Positions 11,164-24,109 of a stretch of DNA of 64,000 nucleotides are shown in pieces. This stretch comes from Pinus tabuliformis (taxonomy: Eukaryota > Streptophyta > Pinopsida > Pinales > Pinaceae): positions 825,848,757 to 825,912,756 of the forward strand of contig CM062814.1 of NCBI GenBank assembly GCA_031772625.1, given 5' to 3'. The first letter of the stretch is position 1, and the number at the start of each line of letters is the position of its first letter. A program made the translations under genes and the position numbers. The notes under the pieces were generated by a model that made no database searches, was not told where the DNA came from, and saw only the letters and a list, made by a program, of their open reading frames with translations.

Positions 11164-12090
11164 ATGCCCCGAGGAAAGAAAATGCAAACACCTAGTAAGC
11201 AAACTGAAAGCTCTAGCATGACTCATGAAGAAGAGGAAGAAATGCTACATGATATATCAAAATTACAAGAACAAGTGCAACAAATGTCACTCTCACAAAA
11301 GCTAACAGAAGCTAAGATAAATGGCGTGGAAGCTAAGATGAATAGCATGGAAGCTAAGATGGACAACCTGAAGATAGATTTGAACACAAATTTGAAGACA
11401 GGCATGGCAGATTTGAAGACAGATTTGACAAATTTTCTACAAAAAATACTTACTAATGGTGAAAAGGTAGTAAAGGAAACTCATGATGCAAACAAAAGAA
11501 ATGTTAATCATGATTTCTTAGACTCTAATGTGGGATTGAAGACCCACCATATTTCAAAAATCGATATGAGGAAGTTTGATGGCAAGGATCCCACAACATG
11601 GATATTACAAATGGAGCAATTTTTCGATCTCAATAATGTGCAAAACACACAAAAGGTACGTATTGCAACTTTATATTTGGAACCAAATCAGTTTGTATGG
11701 TATCAATGGCTTTGCTCTCGTAAACAAATTATCACTTGGGCAATTTTTACGGAAGAATTGATAGCACATTATGAGGATACAAAAAGCAACACTTTTTTTA
11801 GCCAATTGATAAGTCTCAAACAAAAGGGTTCAATAATGGAGCACACTGAGGAGTTCCAAAAATTGAACATAAGGGTAAAGAATATTCTAGAGGAGCATAG
11901 GATTGATGTGTTCATAGTGACTTTAAAGGATAATATCCAACATGATGTTCGCCTTTGGGAACCTGATTCATTAGAGAAGGCATTCAGGTTAGCAAGAAAA
12001 ATGGAAAGCAAAATTATGGCAACCAAGAAGCATACCACTCACAACTATAAAGATGGAAGTGTGGTTGCCCCTTTATTCATTGTAAGGTAG
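11164..12090 (+). pseudogene. Gag of chromovirus-like element
   Basis: A 308-codon frame with an acidic/Gln-rich coiled-coil start, an internal NGVEAKMNSMEAKMDNLK-type heptad repeat (about 11320-11370), then the retrotransposon Gag capsid domain from about 11550 (MRKFDGKDPTTWILQMEQFF) to about 11990 (RLWEPDSLEKAFRLARKME). These blocks are typical of plant chromovirus Gag. The zinc-knuckle region expected after the capsid domain is not recognisable in this copy. Part of a dead element. Confidence 0.85.
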
Positions 12091-12098
12091 CAAAAGAA

Positions 12099-15000
12099 TT
12101 GAATTGCTTCTTATATCCAGCACCAGAGTGTCAAGTGATGGTTGCAAATGGAGGAACAATAAATTGCTCTGGAAAGTGCCATAATATCAAGCTATCGATG
12201 GGAGAATATGTATTGACTAGCCCAATGCTTTCCTTTCCAATGGGAGGTGTTGATGTTGTACTAGGAGTCCAGTGGCTACAATCCTTGGTACAATAGATTT
12301 TAATTTTCAAGAACTTTTCATGAAATTTTCCGTGGAAGGAAAGGAAGTTGAATTAAGGGGTATTGCAGGGAAATCGGGAAACATAATTAGCTCTAATAGT
12401 ATGACAAAGCTTCTGAAAAAGGAAAAAAGGGGTGTAATTGCACAATTATGTTCGCTTGATGTTTCCACGTTGCAATCATCTATTTCTCCAGATCTCCAAA
12501 AAGTCTTGGACAATCATTCCAAGCTATTTGAGACTCCCAAAGGTCTCCCACCTATTCGTGATCATGATCATGCTATTCATTTGATTCCAGGAAGTGTTCC
12601 TCCAAACATCAGGCCATACAGATATCCCTATGCCCAAAAGAGTGAAATTGAACGTATGGTTGCAGAAATGCTAGAGGCTGGTATAATTCAACCGAGTCAA
12701 AGTTCTTTCTCTGCTCCAGTAGTATTAGTGCACAAGAAGGATGGATCATGGCGCATGTGTCCGGATTATAGGGAGCTCAACAAGCTCACTATTAAAGATA
12801 AGTTTCCCATTCCCGTCATTGATGAATTACTGGATGAATTGCATGGATCAATTTACTTCACCAAGTTGGATCTTCGTTCAGGATATCATCAAATCAGAAT
12901 GAAGACTGAAGACATTTCAAAAACAACATTTAGAACTCATGAGGGTCATTATGAATTTTTGGTCATGCCTTTTGGCCTTACCAATGCACCTTCAACATTT
13001 CAAGGTTTGATGAATTCCATTTTCAAACCATTCCTTATAAAATTTGTGTTAATATTTTTTGATGATATACTAATCTACAACAAGTCTTGGAAGGATCATG
13101 TTGAACATGTTGATAGGGTGCTACAACTATTGGAGGAGAAACAATTATATGCAAAAAGATCCAAATGTTTCTTTGGAGTACAAGAGTTGGAATATCTGGG
13201 TCATATTGTATCTCATGAAGGAGTTAAGGTAGACCCTAGCAAAATTAAAGCCATTAAGGAATGGAAAATCCCCACATCCATAAAGCATCTGCGAGGATTT
13301 CTCGGGTTGACAGGGTATTATCGCAAGTTTGTTAAGAATTATGGGAGAATAGCAGCACCTCTAACAACATTATTGAAGAAAGATGCATTTTCATGGACTC
13401 CAGAAGCAACAAAGGCCTTCGAACATCTGAAAGAGGCAACGTGCCAAGCACCGGTCTTAGCTACACCGTACTTCACAAAAACCTTTATTGTGAAATGTGA
13501 TGCTTCAGGAAATGGAATTGGTGCTGTTTTAATGCAAGATGAAAGACCCATTGCTTCTGAAAGTCGTCCAATCAAGGGAAAGTTTTTACACAAAGCTATT
13601 TATGAGAAGGAAATGTTGGCAATACTCCATGCACTTAAGAAATGGCGACCCTACCTAATGGGAAGACACTTCAAGGTAAAAACGGATCATGATAGCCTTA
13701 AATACTTTTTAGAACAAAGATTATCCTCTGAAGAGCAACAAAAGTGGGTCACAAAGATGTTGGGTTATGACTTTGAAATCATCTACAAAAAAGGGAAGCA
13801 AAATGTGGTGGTAGATGCACTCTCAAGAAAGGATGAGGATGTGGAAGCATTGTTGTGCGCCATTTCTATTATCCAACCAGATTGGATAAACGAAGCAAGG
13901 GAGGAAAGGAAGAATGATGAAGAAGTGTGGGCACTTATTTGAAAGTTACAACAAGATTCTAGTACGTCTGATACATTTCGCTGGCAAAATGATTCTTTAT
14001 GGTACAAAGATCGCTTATACCTTTGTAAGAATTCCCAACTAAAACAAAAGATTCTTATGGAATTGCACACTTCTCCCTTAGGAGGGCACTCAGGATTTTT
14101 AAAAACTTACCACAGGGTTAAGAAGGAATTTTTTTGGGATGGCCTTAAATCGGATATTAAAAAATTTGTGGCAGAATGTTTGGTTTGCCAACAAAATAAA
14201 GTTGAAACAATTAAGACACCGGGTCTATTACAACCTTTATCCATTCCAAGCCAACGTTGGGAGGAGGTTTCAATGGATTTTATCATAGGTTTACCCAAGT
14301 CTGAGGGAAAGAGTGTCATCATGGTGGTAGTTGACAGACTTACCAAGTATGCACACTTTTGTGCATTATCACATCCATTTAAAGCCAGTACAGTTTCTAC
14401 TGCATTTATGGAAACAATTCAAAACCTACATGGAAACCCAAAGATTATTGTAAGTGACAGAGATCCCATTCACTGGAAATTTTTGGACAAAATTATTTTC
14501 TTGTCTTGGTACTCAGTTAGCTCATAGCTCATCTTATCATCCTCAAATTGATGGGCAAACTGAGATAGTGAACAAATGTTTGGAAGGATATCTTTGTTGC
14601 TTTGTATCTGATAAACAAACACAATGAGTCAAATGGTTGCCTCTGGCTGAATGGTGGTATAACACTTCCTTCCATACAGCAACAAAAATGACCCCATTTA
14701 TGGCACTTTATGGATATCAGCCACCATCCATCACATCATATTTAAGAGAAAATTCTAAGGTTCAAGCAGTGGAACATCACATCGAACATCAACAACAAGT
14801 CCTCCAACTCTTAAAGGATAACCTCGTGTTGGCACAGAATAGAATGAAACAACAAGCAGATCAACATCGCAGCGAAAGAAGTTTTGATGTAGGTGATTGG
14901 GTATTCCTACGGCTACAACCATATAAGCAAATGTCCCTTAAGCAAGCTAAGAAGGATAATAAATTATCACCAAAGTATTATGGTCCGTACAAGGTGTTGC

Positions 15001-15188
15001 AAAAGATTGGTACTATGGCATACAAATTGGAGCTTCCTGCAGCTTCTCGATTACACCTAGTTTTCCATGTTTCATGTTTAAAGAAGGTTATAGGCGACAA
15101 GCTCCCAGTTCAAACAATATTGCAAAAACTTGACGAGGAAGGAAAAATTATATTGGAACCGGAAGCAGTCACAGAAACAAGAACTTGA
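12099..15188 (+). pseudogene. Pol of chromovirus-like element (PR, RT, RNase H, INT)
   Basis: Domains in order: protease C-terminal part (about 12099-12296, with VDVVLGVQWLQ); reverse transcriptase (about 12560-13170, with WRMCPDYRELNKLTIKDKFP, MPFGLTNAPSTFQ and the FDDIL active-site box at about 13058); Ty3 RNase H (about 13470-13830, with VKCDASGNGIGAVL and VDALSRK); integrase zinc finger and core (about 14057-14750, with CLVCQQNK and MDFIIGLPKS); and integrase C-terminal part (about 14870-15110, with GDWVFLRLQPYKQ). These are the marks of a Ty3/gypsy chromovirus polyprotein. It is broken into several frames. Confidence 0.88.
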
Positions 15189-15320
15189 CAGCTACGAAAT
15201 CGATCAATTTCGGAGTATCTTATCAAGTGGAAGAACTTATCCACATAAGATTCCACATGGGAGTATGAGAATTTTATACAGAAGCATCCAGAACTACTCA
15301 AGCGTTGAGGACAACACTTT
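15150..15320 (+). pseudogene. Chromodomain-like tail of Pol
   Basis: The end of the pol region corresponds to the stretch that is clearer in the relative at 39180-39333 (SISEYLIKWQNLPAEDSTWE), a typical chromodomain fold signature: a Trp after a Lys and a final WE pair. Chromodomains at this place are thought to guide integration to marked heterochromatin. In this copy the segment is decayed. Confidence 0.55.
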
Positions 15321-15337
15321 TTTGAAGGAGAGGGGCA

Positions 15338-15670
15338 TGTTGGGTCCCTATAATACTAGTGATTACCCCATTACTATTGTAGTTGCATCCCTTATTAATA
15401 TTGTTGTGCCCCTATTATCCCCATATTGTTATTACTGTGCCCCATAGAATCCCTCTATTGTTATTTTTGTGGCTTTATATTATTATTGTTAGGTCGGCTG
15501 GGTTATATTGTGACTCCTTAGACTTTTATATATAGAAAGGAGGTTTTGTCATTTGAATCATCCAAGAATTGTTCATTTATGTAATGTAAAGGAGGTTGCC
15601 CTCTCGAAGAGGCTGAATTCTAAGGCGTTGATCTATCTTTTCTATCTTTTCTTGAGATGGTTTCATAACA
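15338..15670 (+). repeat. 3' LTR of chromovirus-like element
   Basis: Same length as the left LTR and about 98% identical by eye. It is preceded by the purine tract gaaggagagggg (about 15323-15335) and followed by the target duplication taaac. Confidence 0.93.
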
Positions 15671-16095
15671 TAAACCTGGGTATTTCTGTGTGATATGCGG
15701 TCTAAAAATATATCTATTTGACGTGTGATAATAAAGAACAATCACGCATTAAACAGAGGTGATAACGTATAAAGATAATTTCTTTGACTAAATAGTTAGT
15801 CAAAGAAATATATAAACTATATCGCATATATCTGATGATTATATATGAAAATAAACAATTTCAGCTAGGCATCATACAGTAGTGCAATTAACGCTTAACG
15901 GAAAGAACATATCTCATATACAATTCATGAAAATGAAGTGTTATCACTAATTAAACAAAAACAGAACTAATCATACAAGATAGAAGTACCATATGTGTGA
16001 AGTTCTACTCATTTGACTAATGACATAGATCAACTCCTTTCTTCAGATCAAATTATCTTCCAAGTATACAATAGTGCATCAACAAAGGAAAGTAG
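15671..16095. other. Older DNA between two young insertions
   Basis: This 425-bp stretch was continuous with 10152 leftward and 28851 rightward before the two insertions, as both target duplications show. It is AT-rich, with an internal inverted repeat (tttctttgactaaatagttagtcaaagaaa, about 15780-15810, perfect arms) and TATCGCATA-like motifs that also occur at 32.4-32.6 kb. No gene is seen. It may be the R/U5 side of the minus-strand element at 29-32 kb. Confidence 0.5.
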
Positions 16096-18070
16096 TGTTG
16101 AGCCTCAAACCTGCACCTTCCTATACACCCTCTCAGCCTTCTTTTTCCACTTACTTCATCCACCAAGTTGTTAAATCATTGCATTATAGTCTAAAAAGAG
16201 CTTTTTACATGGTTTTCTGACTATGCTTATCACTGTTGTTTGGTTTAGATTTTTGTTCAGGCAGCTGCGGAAACTTGTCAGTTTCCGCAGCCAGCACAGG
16301 TTTCCGCAACCAGCACAGGATTCCGCAGCTATTTTGTTAAAAGCTATGCTACAGGTGTCCTATGAAGAAACGAGCCACATGGGCAAGCTACAGGTGACGG
16401 GTACATGGAACGTGTCCCTTCAAATCAGCCAAATTATCCATGGAAGGTCACGGTCAACAAGGGTCAAAGGCAAAGCCAACCAAGGAATTTAGCGGTGGCA
16501 CGTCTTTGTTTTGAGCACGTGAACGTTTACGTGGCACAGTCCTCAGCCCACGAAGACACCGACACACCTGGAGATCATCCCCGTAACCTGAATCCAACAG
16601 CTACCACTCCGAAGATTTAATAGACATGATGACAGTTACGCTAGATCTCGGCTGAGGAGATCTACGTGTCTTTGGCAACACAGTTAGTAGCATAGGATTC
16701 AGTTAGTTAGTTTCAACGCCTTTTCATTATAAATAACGCGTTGATGAACGTTGTGAAGAAGCTTTTGCGATGTAATTTTTAGAACTGTTTCTATTAGCAC
16801 CCCACTGTACTTTGTTTCATATATGTTGTTGTTGTTTTAATACATGAGAAGACTACTTTGCTGAGCTCGTTCTTGCAACTGTTCGTTGACTGGCTGAGGT
16901 GGCAGAGGGCCCCTGCTCACTAAAGCCCTGTATAGTTGTCATTTGATTTCATTATGTTTCTGTTTTCATAATCATTAGCTTGTATATAACGTGTTGTCTT
17001 GATGTTTTTAAATTCACTGTTGTTTATATGTTCACTTCCTTTTTCTTATAGCTGTCAGCTGATCAACATTTCTCTGCAGGTTTTCTTAGGCAGCCCGGGC
17101 AAATTTTCATCTTTTTGATAACTATTGACATATGAGATCATCTTGTCCTTCCTGCTAACTTTCATTTTCTGAAGTTTAAATCCAGCACTGTCCTTTTTCA
17201 AGTTGTGATTTGCTTACTTATTTTTCTGTTACTTAGACATCATAATACTCATCAGTTTATGGTTTCTTTCTATAGTCAAACTCTATTAGCAAGAAATCAG
17301 AATATTACTTATTGTAGTGTGATTTAGTTATCATATTGCTTAAACTTATTCATGATTGCTTCCCACAAGGTAGATTGAGCTGAAGGGTAAAGGATCAGAA
17401 AAGTTAAAGTAGTGTGATTAGTTTCCTTTCTGCAATTTAATTTCTTGCCATTTAGATATCATATTACTTAAACTTATTCATGATTGCTTCCCACAAGGTA
17501 GATTGAGCTGAAGGGTAAAGGATCAAAAGAGTTGAAGTAGTGTGATTAGTTTCCTTTCTGCAATTTAATTTCTTGCCATTTAGATATCATATTGCTTGAC
17601 TTGTTCACGATTGCTTCCCACAAGGTAGATTGAGCTGAAGGGTAAAAGATTTGAAGAGTTGAAGTAGTGTGAATTAGTTGCTTTGCTTTGAGTTGCTTTA
17701 AGTTCATTTTTCACTTTCTTTTCATTCAGCAGCAAGGATACTGGGCCATTGTCATTAGTTCACTGTTTGATACATTTACTTCTTCTTAAGAATTGATTTC
17801 ATTACAGTTGTTTTAAAGCTTTCTTTTTGAGCACTTTTAAGTTTTGGAAAACCATTGTAGAAATCACCATCACCATCCATACTTAACTTTCATTTTCGCC
17901 ATCACACATTAGGAAAGATAAATCTAAAAACAAACCAAAAAAAACTCAAAAACGACAAAAGTTTAAGGAAATGGTTATCTAGTACATATAGTACACTTCA
18001 CTTCGTCAGTTTACGAATCCCGGATTGACATTTTAAATAGCAATTTAGAACACACTAAATTGACCAAACA
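16096..18070 (+). repeat. 5' LTR of Athila-like element
   Basis: Runs from tgttgagcctcaaacc to gaccaaaca. It contains a hairpin built on the gcggaaac/gtttccgc pair (16263-16291), TATA-like ttataaataacgcg at about 16728, and a three-fold 128-bp tandem repeat at about 17331-17714. It is longer than the 3' LTR mainly because of one extra unit of the tttccgca-ccagcacagg repeat near 16300. Confidence 0.95.
17331..17714 (+). repeat. 128-bp tandem repeat x3 inside LTR
   Basis: Units start at 17331, 17459 and 17587 (tcatattgctt...), and each includes gcttcccacaaggtagattg and agctgaagggtaaa. The last unit is the most diverged. The same three units at the same spacing occur in the 3' LTR at 28105, 28233 and 28361, so the array predates insertion. 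It lies downstream of the TATA box. Confidence 0.92.
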
Positions 18071-18073
18071 TTT

Positions 18074-18090
18074 TGGCGCCGTTGCCGGGG
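18074..18090 (+). other. Primer binding site, tRNA-Asp type
   Basis: tggcgccgttgccgggg, four bases after the LTR end, is the complement of the 3' end of plant tRNA-Asp(GTC) as I know it (ccccggcaacggcgcca). This primer is used by Athila-lineage elements. Confidence 0.9.
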
Positions 18091-18323
18091 AAGTGAAATT
18101 AGGTAGCCAATTTCTTGAAAAAAAAAACAAGAAAATGTCAAGGAAGGAAAATTGATAACCTCTCAAAGTATGCTCTCCTCTTGCACTTAGTGTGATCTGG
18201 AGGATCAGAAAAGAGAAAGTTATTGGTTTAATAGTTTCTTGAGTATGCTCTCTTCTTGCACCTAGAGTGACCTGGAAGATCAGAAAGAGAATTATTAGTC
18301 CGACTTGAAGAAAAAAAAATGAC
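18091..18323 (+). other. Leader of Athila-like element
   Basis: Short untranslated leader containing two diverged copies of a unit of about 75 bp (gagtatgctctcttcttgcac / aaagtatgctctcctcttgc, about 18165 and 18240), each ending in a gatcagaaa-type box. No coding potential seen. Confidence 0.6.
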
Positions 18324-20050
18324 ATGCATAGAGCAAGAGATTCTAGGGGAAGGTTTTTAGCTAGAGCCAAGAGTTCGATTTTTACAACTCCATCTACTTC
18401 AAGGAATAGACAAGAGACACCTCCATCATCTCCAACCTACACTCCTAGCCCTAGGATTCATGGAATTCAAGAAGCAGTAGTTGACTCTCCCACACCATCC
18501 ATCGAATATGAATTAGGAATAGATCCTTTCTTTCCTTCTACAGGGAGACAAATTGTAATTGAAGAAGTAGAATCACTTGAGGAAGAAGAGGGAGAAATTC
18601 CTCCTCGTTCGCCCTTAGTAGAGGAACCAGAGGACTCTGAAGTCTCTAGGGAAACTACCATGACAGAAGAGGGAGTAAACGGATTTGGTAGAGGTAGAGG
18701 TAGAGGAGGAGGAGGAAATAATGGAGGAGGTAGAGGTAACAATGGGGGAAATAGGGATGGAGATAACTCATTTGGATTTCCTATAGTCGATGAGGATTCT
18801 CGAGCAACAATGAAAAATATTTCACCATCTGTCCTCCCAAACTTTCATGGGTTAAGAAATGAAGATCCTGAAACATTTCTATTTGAGTTTGAGGTCGTAT
18901 GTCGAACCTATGATTATCCGGAAGACTCTCAAAAACTCAAACTGTTTCCTTCAACATTGAAATGAGCAGCTTTGAAATGGTTCATGGGATTACTCACTCA
19001 ATCCATTAGGACTTGGAATGATATGAAACAAACATTTTTGGATAGGTACCTGGACTATTGTATGCCCACCAATCACAAGGATGAGGTATTCAAAATGGTA
19101 CAAAAAGAAGATGAAAACTTGGAGGATTTACTTGAAAGATTTCAATACAACCTGAAAAGAGCAAAAATGAGTAACCTAGATGAGGAAACCTTGAAAGCCC
19201 TTCTATTAAAAGCCATTAGAGATGAATGGATAGATATTTTGAACATGATGGGAAAAGGAGACATATCTCAACTTCCACTTCATGACATAGCAGAACTGTG
19301 TGTCCATCTCTAAAGAGGAAAATCTAAAACTGGAAAAGGGCCTAGAGATCCTTCTCTCATCAGAGCAAATAAATCTGCAACTGGATCAGTAAGTAGGGCT
19401 GAGATTGGCAATATGCTTGATGAATTCAAAACTGATATCCTAGGGAGTCTTAGTGAGCAACTAGACACTCTTAAGATCCACAATAAGCAGAAAGTAGAAG
19501 CAGAAGCTTTAGCCATCTTTTGCCCAAAATGTAGAAAAAAACATGCTCTCAGGGAATGTCCCTTGGATGCAAAAGTTGTAGAAAAATGTGTAATCTGTTC
19601 AGAGAATCATGAGACCAAGGATTGTCCTTCAATTCCTGGGCTCAAAGCTGTCTTTCAAGAAGATCCAAATATAATTGAATCTCTCTGTTTTGTTGCAAGG
19701 AGACCTTGGCAGGGGCAACAAAATCAAGGGTTTAACAACTCTATGAACTTTCAATCCCCACCAAATTGGAATCCTTGGCAACAACCTTGGTCCCAACCTC
19801 AAAATCCTTTTCAATCATGGGTACAAGGTATGCAAAATCCTTATGGGAGATTTGCTCAATTTTATCAATATCCTCCATCTTTTCAAAACCAACAAGTTCC
19901 ACAATTTCCAAATCAAAACCCACAACTATCATTGCCATATCAACAACAACAACAACCCCCTCAACAAAATCCAAATTCTAAACTCTTGCTTCCATTCCAA
20001 CAGAAGTCAAATCAACTTCCTTCTCAGCCATTGCCAAACCCCAATAATAA
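18324..20050 (+). pseudogene. Gag of Athila-like element
   Basis: The N-terminal part is Ser/Pro/Glu-rich and includes an RGG-like run (GRGRGRGGGGNNGGGRGNNG, about 18690-18750), an RNA-binding type of sequence. The capsid domain follows (about 18830-19300, with LPNFHGLRNEDPETFLFEFE and LEDLLERFQYNLKRAKMSNL). Two adjacent zinc knuckles of the C-x2-C-x3-H-x4-C type (CPKCRKKHALREC and CVICSENHETKDC, about 19521-19630) come next; the x3 spacing is the form I associate with Athila. A Gln/Asn/Pro-rich low-complexity stretch (about 19700-20050) leads into protease. Broken, part of a dead element. Confidence 0.88.
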
Positions 20051-23000
20051 AAATCCTCAAAATGCTTACATGATAGAAGGTCAACAATTTCCTGCCTATA
20101 TGATTGTTCCTCTCAATGATGTACAACTCAGGTCTGGTAGAGTTCTAGATAAACCTTCTATAGATGACCAAAATCAAAGCATTTATGAGGAAGAATCTCT
20201 TGAAGCCAATAAGGGTTCTGAAGCATCTCTTCAAAACCCTCAGAAAGAAAAAGAAAAAGAGCTAACCCCCACAACTCCTATAGTTGAGCAACCTGCATCT
20301 TCATCTACACCTCCTTTTCCTGAAAGATTACAAATTGACAAAGGGGTGGAAAAACAAATCTTGTTGCCTGATTATGATTTTCTAGATGAATTGAAGAATG
20401 TCTGTATCAAGATTCCCTTGTTACAAGCCATTAAAGAGATTCCTATTCTAGCAAAAAAAATAAAGGAGTTGAGTCTTAAAAGACCAGGAAGGAAACCTAG
20501 AGACACAAGAAGAATCCACCTGGTAGGGAAAATTGCAGACATCATGATGGGAAAAATTACTATGCAGAAGTATGTAGATCCCGGTAGTCCAATTGTCAAA
20601 ACACATATCAATGGGGTTGAAATTCCAAATACTTTGATTGATTTAGGGGCTGCTATCAACATTATGAGTAGACAGACTATGGAACAACTGAAACTTCCTA
20701 ATCTTCTCTTTACACCTACCTTACTGCAACTTGCAGATCGATCAATTATTAAACCAGATGGTGTATTAGAAGATATTTCAGTCTCCTTAGACTCTTGGGA
20801 GTATCCAGTGGATTTCATGATTTTAACTCCCAAGAGTAATTTAGGAGGACATCCTCTCATTTTAGGAAGACCTTGGCTAGCCACAGTCGATGCTTTCATC
20901 AATTGTAGGTCTGGGGATATGTATATTTTTTATGGTAATTCGACAAAGAAATTCAATCTGTATCCTCTAGCAAAAGCAATTACAGAAATAGGAGATAATG
21001 AGTGGATTGATGATGAAGATACTATACAACCTGTCTTTACCATTTCTGAAGTTAGTGAAGATAGTCAAATTCTGAACACATTAGAAAATTTTGAAACATC
21101 TTCAGAATATGACCACACACAATTTCAGTTAGATTCTGACATTGAGTATCTATCATCTAGACAAATGTCTCTTTTCTCTATGGAAGAATTTGGTAGTTCT
21201 ACCATTGAGATCTTTCCAGGAAAAACATTGAATATCAACAAAAATTTGGAAAGATCACAACAGGAAGAACTAACCAAAATCTTGCAAAAACGTTCTACTG
21301 CATTTGCATGGGAGTATATTGATATGAAAGGTATTGACCCTAAGACTTGCATTCATCACATCTACATTGAGGAAAACAGTAGACCAATCAGACAACCTCA
21401 GAGAAGGATGAATCCAAACCTTAGGGAGATAGTGAAAGAAGAGCTCCAAAAGTTACTTAATGTGAACTTCATTTATCCAATTTCAAATAGCCGATGGGTT
21501 TCTCCTTTGGTTATAGTACCCAAAAAGAATGGTAAATGGAGGGTTTGCATTGATTATAGGGAATTGAACAAAGCAACTTTGAAGGATCACTTTCCTTTAC
21601 CCTTTATCGATCAGGTATTAGATACTTTAGCAGGCAAAAAGTATTTTTCATTTTTGGATGGTTTTAGTGGTTACAATCAGATTTAGGTAGCACCTGAAGA
21701 TCAGGACAAGACCACATTTACCTGTCCATGGGGAACTTTTGCTTACCGAGTACTTCCTTTTGGATTATGTAATGCACCTGCAACATTTCAAAGGGCAATA
21801 CTAGGAATCTTTTCCGATCTAATCCATGATTGTGTAGAGGTTTATATGGATGATTTTACAGTTTATGGTAATTCGTTTGAAGAGGCATTAGAGAATTTGG
21901 AAAAAGTCCTTATTAGATGCAAAGAAACAAACCTATCATTAAGTCATGAAAAATGCTTTATGATGTTTACTGAAGGGATTGTTTTAGGACATCATATTTC
22001 AGGAGATGGGATTAAAGTTGATAGATCAAAAGTTGAAGTCATCTCCAAGTTGCCTATTCCAAATTGTCAAAAAGATGTTAGAAGTTTTCTTGGATTTACT
22101 GGATACTATAGAAGATTTATTGAAAACTTCACCAAAATAGCATCTCCACTCTTCAAATTACTTACAAAAGACTGTGAATTCAAATGGGATCCTGATTGTC
22201 AATCTGCATTTGAAACTTTGAAAATAAGAATATCTGAAGCACCCATTTTGAGAGGGCCGAACTGGAAACTTCCTTTCCATATTTCTACAGATGCTTCAGA
22301 TACAGCTCTAGGAGCTGTGTTGGGACAAAAGGATTTAGTTCCTTATTCCATTTACTACACCAGTAAAAATTTGACTCCTACTGAGTTAAACTATACTGTG
22401 ACTGAGAAAGAGTTCTTAGCTGTTGTTCATGCAATCAACAAGTTTAGACATTATATAACAGGTTATGAAACTTTTGTCCATACTGATCATTCTGCAATTA
22501 GATATCTCATGAACAAACCTGTTACTAATGGCAGAGTTACAAGATGGCTTTTACTTTTACAAGAATTCAATATTACTGTGTTGGATAGGCCAGAGAAACA
22601 AAATACAGTAGCTGATTTCTTGTCTAGAATCCAAAATACTAACGAAGATTCTCTTGTAGAGGATAAGTTTCCAGATGAATATTTGTTTGCAGTAACTACT
22701 AAGACTCCTTGGTATGCAGATATTGCTAACAATTTGGTTACAGGGAAGCTACCTCCACATTTATTTCCTAATGAAAAGAGAAAAATTATTCAGGAGAGTT
22801 CAAGTTATTCATGGATTTCTAATGAATTATTTAAAACAGGGCTAGATTGTGTGATCATAAGATGTGTTCGAGAAGATGAAATGCCTGACATCCTCAAGGC
22901 ATGTCATGATGAACCATGCGGTGGACACTTTGCTGACAAAAGGACGGCCTATAAAATCCTTTCTTTAGGATATTATTGGCCTTCCCTTTTCAAAGATGCA

Positions 23001-24041
23001 AAACAGTATGTCAGAAGGTGTGACAGTTGCCAAAGAATTGGGAGACCGACCCTTTCAAATGAAATGCCATTACAACCACAGGTACTCATCGAACCCTTTG
23101 AAAAATGGGCTTTAGATTTCATTGGACCCATTAATCCACCATCTAGACTAAAGAAGTATATATTAGTATGCATTGATTATGTCACTAAATGGGTAGAAGC
23201 TAAAGCATTGCCTTCTGCCACTGAAAATTCAGTTATTCAATTTCTTTTTGAGGATATTTTTACTCGTTTTGGTGTCCCAAGAGAAATTGTGACAGATCAG
23301 GGAAGTCAATTTACATCTAACTTGATGGAGAAGCTGATGGAAGAATACAAAATCAAGCACAGAAAATCTACTCCTTACCATCCGCAAGCAAATGGCCAAG
23401 TGGAATCTACAAACAAAGTTCTTGAGAACATCATCACCAAAACTGTTCATCTACACAGAAGAGATTGGGCAGAAAGGCTCCCTGAAGCCTTATGGGCCTA
23501 CAGAACTACATGGAGGAACACAACAGGACATTCTCCCTATGAACTTGTTTATGGGAATGAAGTCCTGCTCCCCATTGAGTTTCAAGTCAAGACTTTCAAG
23601 ATGGCAATTCAGTTGGGGATGAATCTATCAGAAGCCCAAAAGCACAGAATGAAGCAGTTGAATGAACTAGATGAGATCAGACAAGATGTAATTTTAAGGA
23701 CTGATCTAGTTCAACATCAAATAGCTAAGTGGCATGACAGATATATCAAAGAGAGAAAGTTTCAAGAGGGAGATTGGGCGTTACTGTTTGATTCCAAGTT
23801 TAAAGACTTCGAAGGAAAATTTCAAACTCATTGGCTTGGGCCATATGAGATTGACAAATTCTTTAACAATGGAGCGGTAAGAATCAAGACCATTGATGAG
23901 TTTCAAACTCCTCTCATTGTGAATGGCCACCGATTGAAAATTTATCATAAGCCACTCTCGAAAGAGGAATTTGTCAAAATGTTCCAAGAGAATTCTGCAA
24001 TAAGGCTGGTGGAGAAGAATCCTTCTCCCCCATCAGCCTAG
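20050..24041 (+). pseudogene. Pol of Athila-like element (PR, RT, RNase H, INT)
   Basis: Domains in order: a K/E-rich linker; the aspartic protease region (about 20560-20900, with NTLIDLGAAINIMSR and LGGHPLILGRPWLATVDAF); reverse transcriptase (about 21370-22000, with WRVCIDYRELNKATLKDHFP and the YMDDF active-site box at about 21843); Ty3 RNase H (about 22270-22630, with ISTDASDTALGAVL and VADFLSRI); integrase zinc finger (H-x-H/C-x2-C, about 22890-23040, ending CDSCQRIG); integrase core (about 23090-23580, with ALDFIGPINPP and STPYHPQANGQVE); and a C-terminal GDWALLFDSKFKDFEGKF stretch (about 23770). The YMDDF form fits the Athila lineage. Broken but very readable. Confidence 0.92.
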
Positions 24042-24078
24042 CCTTTGTTACTTTGCTGCTGCAAAAAAAAATAAAAAT

Positions 24079-24109
<31 letters not shown>

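Larger units (their letters stand above)
10153..15670 (+). mobile_element. Ty3/gypsy chromovirus-like element, nearly full length
   Basis: This is a complete insertion of 5,518 bp with 333-bp LTRs that start TG and end CA, flanked by the perfect 5-bp target duplication taaac (10148-10152 and 15671-15675). Next to the left LTR is a tRNA-Met-type primer site (tggtatcaaagc). A purine tract (gaaggagagggg) precedes the right LTR. Gag, protease, RT, RNase H and integrase follow in Ty3 order, with a chromodomain-like tail, which is the chromovirus signature. The LTRs differ at about six of 333 positions by eye (about 2%), so insertion is fairly recent. The coding region is broken in several places (about five), so it looks dead. 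Confidence 0.93.
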
